From VMDJ01 sp038146785 (GTDB taxonomy: Bacteria > Pseudomonadota > Gammaproteobacteria > Chromatiales > Chromatiaceae): 12,797 bases of DNA. A program made the translations under genes and the position numbers. Of the stretch, positions 1 to 9,345 are shown one piece after another. Position 1 is the stretch's first letter. Every line of letters starts with the position of its first letter. The stretch spans positions 1 through 12,797 of the forward strand of contig JAYQSI010000012.1 of the NCBI GenBank assembly GCA_038146785.1, written 5' to 3'. Below the pieces are notes generated by a model. It did no database searches. It saw nothing but the letters and a program-made list of their open reading frames with translations, and was not told where the DNA came from.

Positions 1-340
1 TTTATTGCTCGGTACGGATGCATTCTGTAACGGCTTTGATTTCGCTGGCGCGACCCTGAGCAGGATTCTGCAACTTAAGCAACTGTACTTAAACGACCTG
101 GCTATTCTGTGCCGAGCGACTCTGCCCTAGCAGAATTGGTCAAAGATCACGCCTGTGATGACCTTGGAAGCCTTCAATCCTCAGCTGCAGGCAAGATCTT
201 CTTCCTTGAGGTGACCCAGCTGGATATTGCATCAAGCGAGATTCGTGAAAAAGTCACCCAAGATCAGCAAGCCAACTTTGTTGCCTAACAGCACGCTGAA
301 ATACATCCAAAAAACACCAGCGATCAAGCAAGCTAACTGA
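1..340 (+). CDS. nadD: Nicotinate-nucleotide adenylyltransferase NadD, C-terminal part, frameshifted
   Basis: NadD joins ATP and nicotinate mononucleotide to give deamido-NAD in cytoplasmic NAD synthesis. The start lies outside the window. In frame 2 the first codons read LLLGTDAF followed by NGF, which is the conserved GTDAF motif of the family. The reading then moves to frame 1, where LKRPGYSVPSDSALAELV (about 88-141) matches the family's RPG region and LDIASSEIREKV (about 220-255) matches the C-terminal substrate motif (ISST-IR in E. coli). It moves again near 286 to frame 2, giving TLKYIQKTPAIKQAN and a TGA stop at 338-340. At least three indels are needed (about 30-46, 65-80 and 286), and in-frame stops fall at 76-78 and 286-288. 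NadD is normally essential, so sequence error is likelier than a pseudogene. The nadD-rsfS-rlmH neighbourhood supports the call. Confidence 0.82.
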
Positions 341-395
341 GCGATACTGCGCAATGCGCTAAAATCGCGCACATAGCATTTTTATTGGATTTCCC

Positions 396-756
396 ATGCA
401 AGCCGAAGAATTGCGCGACTTTGTAGTCAATGCGCTTGAAGATATGAAAGCACTCGACATCAATGTGCTTGATGTTCGTGGCCGTACCGCCATTACCGAT
501 TTCGATTATTGTTGCTCCGGCACCCTTGAGCGTCACGTCAAAGCGACTGCTGAATCTGTGGCTTTTAAAGCTAAGCAAGCGGGTAAACGCATCAATTGGC
601 GAAGAAGGTGTCAAAGAGGGTGAATGGGCATTAGTCGACCTCAACGGTGTCGTACTGCATGTGATGCAAGCACGCGTGCGTGACTACTACCAAATCGAAA
701 AGCTCTGGGAGCTTGATCCCGCCTATGCTGAAAAACGTCGTAACGATCACGCTTAA
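396..756 (+). CDS. rsfS: Ribosomal silencing factor RsfS, frameshifted
   Basis: RsfS (YbeB/Iojap family) binds protein L14 of the large ribosomal subunit and blocks subunit joining in slow growth. The N-terminal part in frame 3 reads MQAEELRDFVVNALEDMKAL and then DINVLDVRGRTAITDF, which is typical of the family. The C-terminal part in frame 1 reads GEWALVDLNGVVLHVMQARV followed by RDYYQIEKLWELDPAYAEK, matching the family's VDLG-VIVHVM and Y-LE-LW motifs. One frame change at about 592 joins the two. A second scar at 504-517 reads DYCCSGT where the family has MIIxSGT. Restoring AT after TTC and one T in GCTCC recovers FMIIVASGT, so two small losses cancel there. The repaired length of about 120 codons is slightly longer than the E. 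coli protein. The ATG at 396 has a weak GGA about 6 bases upstream. Confidence 0.9.
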
Positions 757-782
757 GTGCTGAGCTTCAACGGAGCTTCGTG

Positions 783-1250
783 ATGAATATTCACCTCATC
801 GCCGTTGGAGAAAAGATGCCCCGCTGGGTCAGCGAGGGTATCAAGAGTATGCCAAGCGCCTACCCAACGAATGCGCTCTTAAGCTCGTCGAGATCCCGCC
901 TGGCAAACGTGGCAAGAATGCTGATATCGCCCGCGCAATGCGTGATGAAGGCGAACGCATGATTGCTGCCATTCCTAAAAATGCTTGGGTTGTGGCGCTT
1001 GAGGTTGATGGCAAAGCTTGGTCAACCGAAGCGCTAGCTGAACAGCTAGACGGCTGGATGAATCAAGGATCAGATATCGCCCTGTTGGTTGGTGGCCCTG
1101 AAGGTCTTGCACCTGAAGCTAAAGCTCTTGCCAAACAGCAATGGTCACTCTCACCGCTGACTCTGCCTCCCCCTTGTACGCGTTCTACTCAGTGAGCAGA
1201 TCTATCGTGCGTGGAGCGTGCTACGCAATCATCCTTATCACCGTGCCTGA
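783..1250 (+). CDS. rlmH: 23S rRNA pseudouridine1915 N3-methyltransferase RlmH, frameshifted
   Basis: RlmH is a small SPOUT-family methyltransferase that uses S-adenosylmethionine to methylate pseudouridine 1915 in helix 69 of 23S rRNA on the assembled ribosome. Frame 3 gives MNIHLIAVGEKMPRWVSEG. Frame 2 then gives EYAKRLPNECALKLVEIPPG, KRGKNADIARAM and the SAM-pocket motif LLVGGPEGL (about 1082-1108). Frame 3 returns for PLVRVLLSEQIYRAWS and RNHPYHRA, with TGA at 1248-1250. The shifts are at about 840 (a lost T, restoring SEGYQEYAKRLP) and about 1170 (a lost base in the C run, restoring LPHPLVRV). Repaired length is about 156 residues, the same as the usual RlmH. ATG 783 is preferred over the GTG at 780. 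It has GGAG at 772-775, 7 bases upstream. Confidence 0.92.
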
Positions 1251-1251
1251 A

Positions 1252-1811
1252 ATGATTCGTCTTGCCTCCCAATCCCCTCGTCGCGCTGAGCTACTTAGCC
1301 AAATTGGTGTGTCATTTGAAACCTCGCCAGCCGATATCGATGAAACACCACTTAATAACGAGTTAGCCGAGGATTACGTGATGCGCATGGCACAAGAAAA
1401 GGCGCGCGTAATTCATCAGCGATACCGAAATGACTGGGTTTTGGCTCAGACACCTCGGTGATCCTCGGCGACAAGATTTTAGGCAAACCCCTCGATCGCG
1501 AAGATGGCATTGCGATGCTCAGCGCTCTATCGGGCAAAACCCATCGGGTTCTAACATCCGTTTCTCTGCTTGGCAGCAGCGAACACCATGCACTCAGTGA
1601 AAGTCTGGTGACCTTTCGTGATCTCAGCACAGCAGAGATCGAAGCCTACTGGGAGACGGGCGAGCCTACGGATAAAGCCGGTGCCTACGCCGTTCAAGGT
1701 CAGGCAGCCGTCTTCATTTCACGGATAAATGGCAGCTTCTCAGGCATCATGGGGCTACCACTGTTTGAAACAGCCCAACTCTTAGCCCAAGCCGGCATCA
1801 AGATCGGATAG
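1252..1811 (+). CDS. maf: Maf-family nucleotide pyrophosphatase (YhdE type), frameshifted
   Basis: Maf proteins hydrolyse nucleoside triphosphates to monophosphates. The YhdE branch acts on dTTP and UTP and on modified forms, which suggests a housecleaning role. The start MIRLASQSPRRAELLSQIGV carries the family's S-SPRR-ELL signature. After a shift near 1445 the reading continues with SDTSVILGDKILGKPLDRED, LSGKTHRVLTSV, TDKAGAYAVQGQAAVF and INGSFSGIMGLPLFET, all in the expected order. The shift is explained by one lost G in a GGG run (VLGSDT restored). SDT stands where most members have ADT. The repaired length of about 187 residues fits. The ATG lies one base after the rlmH stop, so translational coupling is likely. 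The close match of the DKAGAY and INGS regions to E. coli YhdE favours that branch over YceF, but substrate is inferred. Confidence 0.92.
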
Positions 1812-1820
1812 CATCTGTTT

Positions 1821-3261
1821 ATGAGCGAAGAAATCCTTATCAACGTTACCCCACCGGAGACGCGCGTTGCGATCGTCGAAAACGGTGTTGTGCAGGAAAT
1901 CATCATTGAGCGAGCAGCTAAGCGCGGACTGGTCGGCAACATTTATAAAGGTCGCATCTGTCGCGTACTACCCGGTATGCAAGCTGCCTTCGTTAATGTT
2001 GGCCCCTGGAACGCTGCTTTTTTACATGCATCAGATATCTATCACCCTGAAGGTGCAAAAGACCAAATTACTGATCTAGTCCATGAGAACGGCGAAGTCG
2101 TTCGTGCAAGTTAAAGATCCGCTCGGCGCAAAGGTGCACGCCTCACCAACATCTCAATACCTTCTCGCTATTTGGTTTATATGCCGAACATGAGCACTGT
2201 CGGTGTTTCACAAAAGATTGAAGAAGACGAAGAGCGCGCGCTTGCGCGACATACTGGCTCGTTACAGCGAGAGCTCGATATCCCTGCAGGCTTTATCGCA
2301 CGGACTGCCGCAGAAGGCGTGAGCGAAGAAGCGCTTTGGAAAGATATGCGCTACTTAGAGCGTCAATGGCGTTCCGATTCAGAACGAACGCAAGCAGCGC
2401 AAAAACCAACTGATGTGATTCATGCTGATCTGCCTTTAGCGATTCGCGCCCTTCGTGACTTGATTACTCCCTGATGTGGAACGTATCCGAATCGACTCAC
2501 GCTCAACCTTTAAAGAAGCGAATGAGTTCGCAGAAAAATATTTGCCTGACAGCAATGTCAGTATTGAATACTACCCTGGCGATCGCCCCATCTTTGATCT
2601 GTATGGTGTTGAAGATGAAATTCAAAAAGCTCTCAAGCGCACCGTAGATTTGAAATCAGGTGGTCATTTAATCATCGATCAAACTGAAGCGATGACCACG
2701 GTAGATGTGAATACCGGCGCCTATGTCGGTCACCGCAATCTTGAAGAGACCATCTTCAAAACAAACTTAGAAGCAGCGCAAGCGATCTGTCGTCAGCTAC
2801 GCCTGCGTAATCTTGGCGGCATCATCATTATCGACTTCATCGATATGACCGATCCTGAGCATAAGCGCCAAGTTATCCGCGCGCTTGAACGTTGCTTAGC
2901 TAAAGATCATGCAAAAACGCATGTGACTGAAGTGTCGTCACTTGGCTTAGTTGAAATGACTCGCAAACGTACGCGTGAATCATTAGGTCACGTACTCTGC
3001 GAGCCTTGTCCAAGTTGTCGCGGTCGTGGCGCAATCAAAACCGCTGAGACAACTTGCTACGAAATCTTCCGCGAGATCATTCGCGAATCACGTCAATTCG
3101 ATGTCGAACAATTACTTGTATTGGCATCTCAAGACGTCATTGATCGCCTGCTCGATGAAGAATCTCAAAACTTAGCTGAGCTTGAGCAATTCATTGGCAA
3201 GGCAACTGTTACAAGCTGAGATGCTTTACACCAAGAACAATACGACGTGGTGCTTGTCTAA
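1821..3261 (+). CDS. rng: Ribonuclease G, frameshifted
   Basis: RNase G is a metal-dependent endonuclease that trims the 5' end of 16S rRNA and cuts some mRNAs. An S1-like segment is near the N-terminus (GNIYKGRICRVLPGMQAAFV, AAFLHASDI). The catalytic DNase I-like part holds TTVDVNTG (Asp codon 2704) and IIIDFIDM (Asp codons 2833 and 2842). The zinc-link motif CEPCPSC lies at 2998-3018. The C-terminus reads QEQYDVVLV, like the E. coli end. There is no long RNase E scaffold domain, and the repaired length of about 480 residues fits RNase G. The frame leaves and returns at about 2000-2015, 2100-2130 (with a false TAA at 2113), 2245-2275 and 3210-3235. It changes once for good at about 2470, where an extra C in CCC explains it. 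Start ATG 1821 lies 9 bases after maf. Confidence 0.93.
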
Positions 3262-3266
3262 GGGTT

Positions 3267-6200
3267 ATGCAGATCGCGACAGCACTTCAACGCATCATTA
3301 GTTACACCATTATTGCTCTAGGCCTCGTGGTGCTAATTGCGCGCCTCACGCTACCGAGCTACTCAAACCTTGATGCCGACATCGTTCAACTTGCAAAACA
3401 GCATGGCAACATAGACCTTAAACTTTCTCGAGCTGAGATTTCATGGCTTGGCGCCTTACCTAAAGTTGTTTTACACGATGTTCAAATTGCGACTGAATCT
3501 CAGCCGCTATCTGCAAAAACAAATCAGCCTAAAACATTTCCCCCTCGCACTTATCAGTAACCAACCCAATAGCGTACATGTGCACATCGATCAACTGGCA
3601 TTGAAGTTAATTCGCGAACTCGATGGAAAGATTCACCTCGATGGCTTTGCTCAACAAGCCGATAGCGATACCAGTTTGATGCTTCGGGCAAAGCTGACGC
3701 TGCATGACATTCAAATAACTTGGCAGGATATGCGTCGCGCCAAAGCGCCAATCACCATTGATCACCTGAACGCTTATGTTGAAGGTAGTGACTCCCACCC
3801 ATTTTATGGCTATGCATCGCTGAATTCATCTATTGGCAATCTGGACTTTATTGCTGACATAGATGGCAATCCATTAACAATGATTGGTCAGGTGAAAGTC
3901 AGCTACTGGTTAAACAGCTGAACTTGCCAGCGCTAGCAGAAGAACTTGAATTCGACGCGATTGACATACGTGATGGTAAAGCCGAGCTCTCATTGGCGCA
4001 GTCCTGGAAAGATGCCACCGTCATTACTAATCAAGGTGAGGTCACGCTTAATCAACTCAGTCTTTCAAAGCAAAATGTTGCTATTGATCATGCTAGCTTA
4101 AATGCTTTTATTAGCACCACACGCAATGACAATGCCACGCAAGTTGAGCTTCAAGCGAATCACTGGCCCTAGCTAATCAGCAAGGCAGTTTTAAATTAGC
4201 GCTTTCGCTTCCACACGATGCTAAAAGCACACCCCTTAAGCGGGTGTAGAAAATCTACCCATGGGATTAGCGAACCAATTGATTCCATTTTTAGCGTCTA
4301 GTCCCCAAACTGCGGATACGCTGAATCAATTCAATTTACAGGGCACGCTTAATCGAGCCGTTGTTTCGCACTTCAACGATCAACTTACAGTCACCGTCGA
4401 TTCCAAAAATAATGCACTAAAAGCTGAATCGCTCTTTAAGCGCCCTTTCCAGCTAGACGCACTTAAAGCACAAGTTCGAGTGAAAAACCTCTTAGCCAAC
4501 ACCGCCTTATCAATTGATACTGCACATATTGAAAGTCGCGGCATGTCGATGAACCTTAATGGCGCTGTGACAAAACTTGAGCACCCAACCACACTTATTT
4601 ATTAGCAGCGATTTTTCATCTATTGATGTGCAGTATCTTGAGCATTTTTGCCCGATGCTTATCTCACAACAAATCTTGTCACCTGGTTAACCGATTCACT
4701 CAAGAGCGGAACACTCGATCAAGGTCGCGTACTGATTAACGGTCCGGCTTCCCACTTTCCCTATGATCTAACTCGCGATGGCACTTTCTCTGTTATTGGT
4801 CATTTGAGCGATGCGCCTTTGCGCTTTAATGCGGATTGGCCCGCTATCAACAACATGAATGCTGAGCTTGGTTTATGAAAACAGCATGGAGATTACAGGA
4901 CAAAGGCGTCATTCTTAACTCGCCTTTGCAGACAGTCCACGCGGAGATCAAAAGCTTAGAGCCTATTTCTCCCCTACTACTTAATGGCTCACTCAAAGGC
5001 CCTGCTCAAGATGCACTTCGTGTGCTGCAGTCTAAAGCTTTAAATCAAAAACTAGGCTACTTAGCTGATGCGTTTTCACTTACAGGCCAAAGTCGAACTG
5101 AACTAAAGCTACAAGTCCCACTTGCACTGCCAATGATGAGACCTATGCGCTTGATGGGGCAATTCATCTTAATGATAACGACCTAACCTTGAGTAGCTGG
5201 CCGCTTGTTCTCAACAAGGTCAATGGCGCGCTAAAGATTTCTCTTGATGGTGTTTCAGCCAACTAGCTCACCGGTATCGTTTGGGATAAACCTTTCAGCT
5301 CTCATATTGATAACACTGATGGCGAAACGAAGATTAACTTAGAGACCTGGCCTGGGTATTGATCGGCTTAAGGCAGAGCTACCGAAGCTGCCGCTAAGGG
5401 ATCACTGGTGAAACAAACGTTGCGGCTCAATTCGTCATTCCGCCACGTGACAGCATAAAAGCAGCTTGAGCTGAGCATAGAGAGTCAGTTAAAGGGTATT
5501 GCTATCGATTTACCACAACCGGTCGGTAAGCCAAAAGCTCAATCGCAACTCCTCCGTGTGACTATGCCCATCAATGAAGGTATTGAACACGTTGAACTAA
5601 ACTATAAGAAAAATATTCACGCCATTTTTTCATCCGATGGCGAGCGTGGCGCTATAACGCTTGGGGATAAAAAACCGACCCTACCTAGTGATAACACCTT
5701 GCACTTAAACATTAATGTGCCTCGCGTAAATCTTGCGCAATGGCAAAAAGCATTAGCCAGTGGCGAAAGCTCAAATCGTGCAATTAAGTTAAAAATTGAT
5801 ACCCAACTAATGGAATTAGGCGCGACTCAATTTACAAACTTCAAAGCGACGCTCGATGCCAAAGGAGATTCACTAAGCGCGAAAGATCACGGGCGATCAA
5901 CTAGCCGGTTCTATTTCGCGGAAAAGTAAGAGATTCAGGCATTGTCGCTAACTTATCGAAAGCCTATCTGCGCTTTGACCCGGGTGTTGGAAAACCTTCC
6001 TTTCAAAGCCCAGAACCTAGCATGCTCGACCCACGGGCATTGCCGACACTTGAACTGCAAATCGATGACTTCAAACTAAACGATGCCTCGCTCGGCAAGC
6101 TGTCAATGTCATCGACTCGTCGCATCGACGGCCAAGAGGTTGATCATCTCTTGATCAATGGTGAAAGCGGAACTGCAGATCTTCATGGCTATTGGGTGGG

Positions 6201-6981
6201 GGATCACCCTCACCGTTGACGCGTATTGATGGTGAAATAAATGCTGCCGATATCGGTAAGCTTCTTAAGCAACTCGGTTATGCTGAGCACACCTCAGAGT
6301 CATCACTCGACGCGAAGATCAAATCATTGTCTTGGCCAGGTCATCCTGGACAGTTTCACTTGGCATCGATTGAAGGACTCGCTTCGATGCGCTACAGCAA
6401 AGGCCGCTTGAATGATCTGGAGCCTGGTATCACGCGCGTTCTTGGCTTGTTGAATCTGATGCGTTTGGCAAGCGCCTGACTGACTTTGGTGGACGAAAAA
6501 AGGCTATAGCTACGACTACATAAGCGCCGATTTTGGTGTTGGCTTGGGTCAAGCAAACATTCTATCTCCATATGCAGGGCGCCAGGAGTTATTGATCTGG
6601 GGCGGTCGTATTGGTCTGGTCGCTGAAGATTTTGATCTGCGAGTTAACGTCACACCTGATCTAGACACCTTGCTTCCACTGGCCGCGTCTGCCGTCGGCG
6701 GACCGTCACGGGCGTTGCCACCTTCCTCAGCTCAGCAAGTGCTCGGAGATCGCATCAATCGCGCCTACCGTTTTGACTATGAGGTTACCGGCGATTGGGA
6801 GGACCCCTCAGCTTTCGCACTCGATACTAGTGGCGCTTTCTCTCGCTTGTTCAATGCTCTAACTGGTAAAGAAAGTAAAAAAGCATCTGATCAGCAAAAA
6901 GATATGGTGAAACCTACTGAGGATCGCCAAAACATTTTCCAACGCACACTTAAAAATCTTAAGGGCGACGACGCTAAATAA
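3267..6981 (+). CDS. yhdP: AsmA-like envelope protein YhdP (DUF3971), many frameshifts
   Basis: YhdP is a very long, inner-membrane-anchored AsmA-like protein that, with TamB and YdbH, carries phospholipids to the outer membrane in E. coli. The start shows one membrane helix (YTIIALGLVVLIARLTLP) and then NLDADIVQLAKQHGNIDLKL, like the family's N-terminus. Long beta-rich stretches follow. The C-terminus (about 6430-6830) carries the family's most conserved part: LGLLNLDAFGKRL after repair, then FGVGLGQANILS, WGGRIGLVAEDFDLRVNVTP and LPLAASAVGGP. The span corresponds to about 1238 codons against roughly 1266 in E. coli. Frame changes fall near 3530, 3905, 4170-4260, 4605-4650, 4875, 5190-5560 (several), 5910, 6205 and 6475. 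At 3905 the shifted frame reads SQLLVKQLNLPALAEE straight across the break. The ATG lies 5 bases after the rng stop, with AAGGG unusually close at 3260-3264. Confidence 0.87.
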
Positions 6982-7059
6982 ATGTGCATTAACTCAGACA
7001 GCTGAGTACGCATTGGTTAACATATTGAAAGATTCGATTTGATAAGGCGACAGTACTTC

Positions 7060-7890
7060 ATGAGCTATGGCATGACAAAGGTTGCGGCTATCCAACTAGC
7101 CTCTGGCACCAATATCAATGCAAACCTCTTAGCGACCGAGAAAATGCTAGAAGAAGCCGCTCGACAAGGCGCCAAGCTGGCTGTCTTACCTGAATCTTTT
7201 GCCTTTCTTGGCAACTCGTAAAGACGTCTTGCCGTTCCGTGAAGCTCAGGGTGACGGCCCTTTGCAACAATTCCTTTCGCGTGTTGCCGCACGATTAGGT
7301 ATCTGGATCGTCGGTGGAACCATTCCTTTAGAAGGTGATGATCAATCTAAATGGCGCGCTTCAAGTTTGATCTTCAACGATCGCGGACAAAGAAGTTGGT
7401 CGCTACGACAAGCGTCGCCTGTTTGATGTAAACATTGTTGAGTCTGCAGAGGACCTTTAACGAATCAAACACCATCGAACCAGGTGACAGCGTCACCGTA
7501 ATCGACTCACCTGTCGGCAAGCTCGGCGTTGCAGTATGTTATGACTTACGCTTCCCTGAGCTATTCCGCGCGATGATCGACAAAGGCGCCGAGGTGATTG
7601 CCTTACCTGCCTCCTTCACTGCTGTCACAGGACGTGCGCATTGGGAAACCCTTGTACGTGCCCGCGCAATTGAGAATTTGGCTTATGTTATTGCCGCTGA
7701 CCAAGGTGGTTTCCATGTCAAAGGTCGTGAAACCCATGGCCACAGCATGATTGTTGATCCATGGGGTAGCGTTTTAGATAAGCGTGACAAAGGCAATGGT
7801 TTTGCAATCGGTAATATCAATCATGATTTCCAAACCAATACACGCCGCAACTTTCCTTGTCTGCAGCATCGTCAATTGAAGTGCAATTAA
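7060..7890 (+). CDS. Nitrilase-family amidohydrolase (Nit1/YbeM-like), frameshifted
   Basis: A carbon-nitrogen hydrolase of the nitrilase superfamily. The closest named relatives I recognise are Nit1 and E. coli YbeM, which remove ammonia from deaminated glutathione. The substrate here is inferred. The Glu-Lys-Cys triad is visible: PESFAF (Glu codon 7192), GRYDK (Lys codon 7410) and VCYDLRFPELFR (Cys codon 7537). Other family blocks are GIWIVGGTIPL, ASFTAVTGRAHWETLVRARA and HSMIVDPWG. Shifts are at about 7220, 7390 (one extra A in AAA restores GQEVGRYDK) and 7455 (one extra G restores ESAETFNESNTIEPG). The family usually has His in YDK-xHLFD, but codon 7416 is CGC (Arg). The in-frame ATGs at 7060 and 7072 both fit. 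AAGG at 7044 favours 7060, while family alignment favours 7072 (MTKVAAIQLASG). It sits between yhdP and tldD, a common arrangement. Confidence 0.88.
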
Positions 7891-7902
7891 ACACAATCCA
7901 CT

Positions 7903-9345
7903 ATGACAACACCTTTAGATCTGGCGAAAGCCACCCTGCTCGACAAACCCGGGCTTAACGACTCAGCCATCAACAAAGTGATGGACCGCTTACTCAGCCG
8001 CCAAATTGATGCGGCTGATTTGTACTTTCAGTACTCGCGACTTGAGTCTTGGATTCTTGATGACGGCATTATCAAAGAAGGCAACCACAACATTGAGCAA
8101 GGTGCAGGATTACGCGCGATCAGTGGTGAAAAAACTGGGTTTGCGTATACCGATGAGTTATCAACTAATGCACTTTTAGATGCTGCCAGTGCGGCACGCG
8201 CTATTGCACATCATCAACAAGACAGTCACTTTGGTCTGAAATCTCAGCGTGATGCGAAAGCACTCTACCCTGCGATCAATCCGCTCGACACCTTAAGCGA
8301 ATCACAAAAGCTTGATCTGATGAAGAAGCTCGATGCTTTAGCACGTGCTGAAGATCCACGCGTTAAGCAGGTCACGGTGAGCATGGTTGCAGCACACGAC
8401 ACTGTTCTCGTGATTAACGAACAAGGCGAGATGGCTGGTGACGTACGACCTTTAGTGCGTATGAATGTCAGTGTGATCGTTGAACAAAATGGTCGCCGTG
8501 AACAAGCCAGTTGCGGTGGTGGTGCTCGCACTTCGCTCGAGTTCTTCTTAAATGAAGACAAAGCCGAAAGCTATGCCAAAGAAGCTGTACGCCAAGCATT
8601 GGTTAACTTAGAAGCTATTGATGCACCCGCAGGCATGCTGCCTGTTGTGCTCGGGCCAGGCTGGCCAGGTGTGTTATTACACGAAGCAGTAGGCCATGGT
8701 CTTGAAGGAGACTTTAACCGTAAAGGTACTTCAGCTTTTTCCGGCCGCATCGGCGAACAAGTAGCTTCACCTTTAGTCACCGTTGTCGATGACGGCACAT
8801 TGGATGGTCGTCGTGGCTCTTTAAGCATTGATGATGAAGGCACGCCTTCTCAAAATACCGTGCTGATCGAGAATGGAATTCTCAAAGGCTACATGCAAGA
8901 CAAGATGAATGCGCGCTTGATGGGCATGCCAACCACCGGCAATGGTCGTCGCGAATCGTATGCTCATCTTCCCATGCCGCGCATGACTAACACTTACATG
9001 CTAGCTGGTGAAAGTGATCCCGCAGAGATCATCGCCTCAGTGGATAAAGGCATTTATGCCGTTAACTTTGGCGGCGGCCAAGTTGATATCACCTCAGGTA
9101 AGTTTGTCTTCTCAGCTAACGAAGCCTACTTGATTGAAAACGGCAAGATCACTACGCCAGTTAAAGGTGCCACCTTAATTGGTAACGGTCCTGAATCAAT
9201 GACTCAGATCAGCATGGTCGGTAACGACCTTAAGCTAGATAACGGCGTCGGCGTCTGTGGCAAAGAAGGCCAAAGCGTACCAGTTGGTGTCGGTCAGCCT
9301 ACTCTTAAGATAGATCAAATGACTGTGGGTGGCACCGCAGCATGA
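7903..9345 (+). CDS. tldD: Metalloprotease TldD
   Basis: TldD is the zinc-bearing subunit of the TldD/TldE (PmbA) cytoplasmic protease. In E. coli it trims the microcin B17 leader and degrades unfolded small peptides and the antitoxin CcdA. The 480 residues agree with the 481 of E. coli. The zinc motif HEAVGH is at residues 260-265, and a C-terminal Cys at residue 452 (GVGVCGKEGQ) fits the third metal ligand known for the family. Further matches are ADLYFQYSRLESWILDDGI, GAGLRAISGEKTGFAY, VVDDGTLDGRRGS and the C-terminus TLKIDQMTVGG. The reading frame is intact, unlike all genes upstream. The start at 7903 agrees with the family N-terminus, although no clear ribosome binding site precedes it. 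It follows nit by 12 bases and overlaps pmbA by four (ATGA), which suggests equal production of the two subunits. Confidence 0.97.
   Translation: MTTPLDLAKATLLDKPGLNDSAINKVMDRLLSRQIDAADLYFQYSRLESWILDDGIIKEGNHNIEQGAGLRAISGEKTGFAYTDELSTNALLDAASAARAIAHHQQDSHFGLKSQRDAKALYPAINPLDTLSESQKLDLMKKLDALARAEDPRVKQVTVSMVAAHDTVLVINEQGEMAGDVRPLVRMNVSVIVEQNGRREQASCGGGARTSLEFFLNEDKAESYAKEAVRQALVNLEAIDAPAGMLPVVLGPGWPGVLLHEAVGHGLEGDFNRKGTSAFSGRIGEQVASPLVTVVDDGTLDGRRGSLSIDDEGTPSQNTVLIENGILKGYMQDKMNARLMGMPTTGNGRRESYAHLPMPRMTNTYMLAGESDPAEIIASVDKGIYAVNFGGGQVDITSGKFVFSANEAYLIENGKITTPVKGATLIGNGPESMTQISMVGNDLKLDNGVGVCGKEGQSVPVGVGQPTLKIDQMTVGGTAA

Noticed and set aside
337..365. Possible promoter before rsfS (CTGAGC, 17 bases, TAAAAT)
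   Set aside because: Only three of six bases match the -35 consensus, it overlaps the nadD stop, and the region is error-prone. It is too weak to annotate.
3267..6981. A cluster of about ten small hypothetical genes
   Set aside because: Consecutive pieces read as one YhdP protein in the right order, and the frame can be followed across breaks, for example at 3905 and 4172.
6992..7007. Small hairpin ACTCAG-ACAG-CTGAGT between yhdP and nit
   Set aside because: The stem is only six base pairs with no T-run after it. It could be chance or a weak attenuator, and nothing else supports a function.
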